In this document: piece by piece, positions 5,349 to 5,507 of the stretch | Position numbering within the stretch: position 1 is the stretch's first letter | Layout of the letters: each line of letters opens with the position of its first letter | Notes under the pieces: generated by a model | The model's database searches: none | The model's input: only the letters and a program-made list of their open reading frames with translations | Told to the model about the DNA's origin: nothing | Source of the DNA: Halobacteriaceae archaeon Tc-Br11_E2g27 | Lineage (GTDB): Archaea > Halobacteriota > Halobacteria > Halobacteriales > Haloarculaceae | Reading direction: 5' to 3' | Length of the DNA stretch: 5,507 bases | Assembly (NCBI GenBank): GCA_001564135.1 | Contig: LKNH01000183.1 | Coordinates: forward strand, 1-5,507 | Position numbers and translations under genes: made by a program

Positions 5349-5507
5349 ATGCGAGACGACGAACCCATCCCGCTCGATATTGACGAAGCGATAGAAAAAC
5401 ACATCGATATGTGCGAGGCTGAGGATTACTCGGACGCGACTATTTACGCACATCGTTCTCGTCTGGGAATGTTTATCAGATGGCTCCAGAAAAACGGAGT
5501 CGAGGAG
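5349..5507 (+). CDS. Tyrosine-recombinase integrase, N-terminal part (runs off window)
   Basis: The frame opens at ATG 5349 and stays open for 53 codons to the window end, so only the N-terminus is seen. It encodes a short lead (MRDDEPIPLDID), then a helical segment EAIEKHIDMCEAEDYSDATI, then YAHRSRLGMFIRWLQKNGVEE. The spacing of the Ser/Asp-Ala-Thr-Ile turn, the HRxRL helix and the F-xx-WL-xx-xG end matches the SAM-like core-binding N-terminal domain of haloarchaeal XerC/D-type integrases. The catalytic Arg-His-Arg-Tyr domain would lie beyond position 5507 and cannot be checked. A TATA-like TTTAAAA 34 bases upstream supports the start. Its place after a tRNA gene and AT-rich DNA suggests an element integrase that cuts at the tRNA-Arg 3' end. 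A housekeeping recombinase is the main alternative. Confidence 0.8.
   Translation, partial: MRDDEPIPLDIDEAIEKHIDMCEAEDYSDATIYAHRSRLGMFIRWLQKNGVEE

Noticed and set aside
4882..5507. Second tRNA 3' end that would mark a complete small element
   Set aside because: Reading through to the window end I found no repeat of the T-arm and acceptor segment; any attR is outside the window.

Overview
The window looks like chromosome from a halophilic archaeon (class Halobacteria). The encoded proteins are rich in Asp and Glu. The signal recognition particle RNA has the archaeal form, and promoters are TATA/BRE-like with starts that would give leaderless or nearly leaderless mRNAs. Base composition is only moderately GC-rich for a haloarchaeon, and non-coding stretches are AT-rich. 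A low-GC genus such as Haloquadratum would fit, but I cannot prove genus from the sequence.

Layout from left to right. Positions 1-112 are a leader carrying a near-palindromic 17-mer next to a possible promoter. Positions 113-2719 (+) encode a complete CopA-type copper-exporting P1B ATPase with two N-terminal metal-binding domains. Converging on its 3' end, the minus strand of about 2730-3047 encodes the 7S SRP RNA, recognised by its helix 8 core, GNAR helix 6 tetraloop and complementary ends. Positions 3162-3485 (+) encode a small coiled-coil haloarchaeal protein (DUF5798-like). Facing it on the minus strand is a two-gene operon. The promoter-proximal gene (4629-4012) is a KaiC/RAD55-like RecA-fold protein with an altered Walker A lysine. 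Three bases later comes a redoxin-fold protein (4008-3490) that has lost the peroxidatic cysteine. Positions 4807-4881 (+) are tRNA-Arg(UCG) with its own promoter and T-rich terminator. After it come about 470 AT-rich bases with hairpins and a recurring AAACCCGA-type motif. A tyrosine-recombinase integrase gene starts at 5349 and runs off the window end.

Functionally, the left three quarters looks like resident chromosome: metal homeostasis, protein targeting RNA, and small regulatory or structural proteins. The right end, from the tRNA 3' end onward, has the classic look of an integrated element's left boundary: tRNA gene as attachment site, AT-rich non-coding DNA with repeats, then an integrase reading into the element. 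The two most unusual points are the pairing of two apparently catalytically degenerate proteins in one tight operon, and the repeat/hairpin array upstream of the integrase, which can form mutually exclusive stems.
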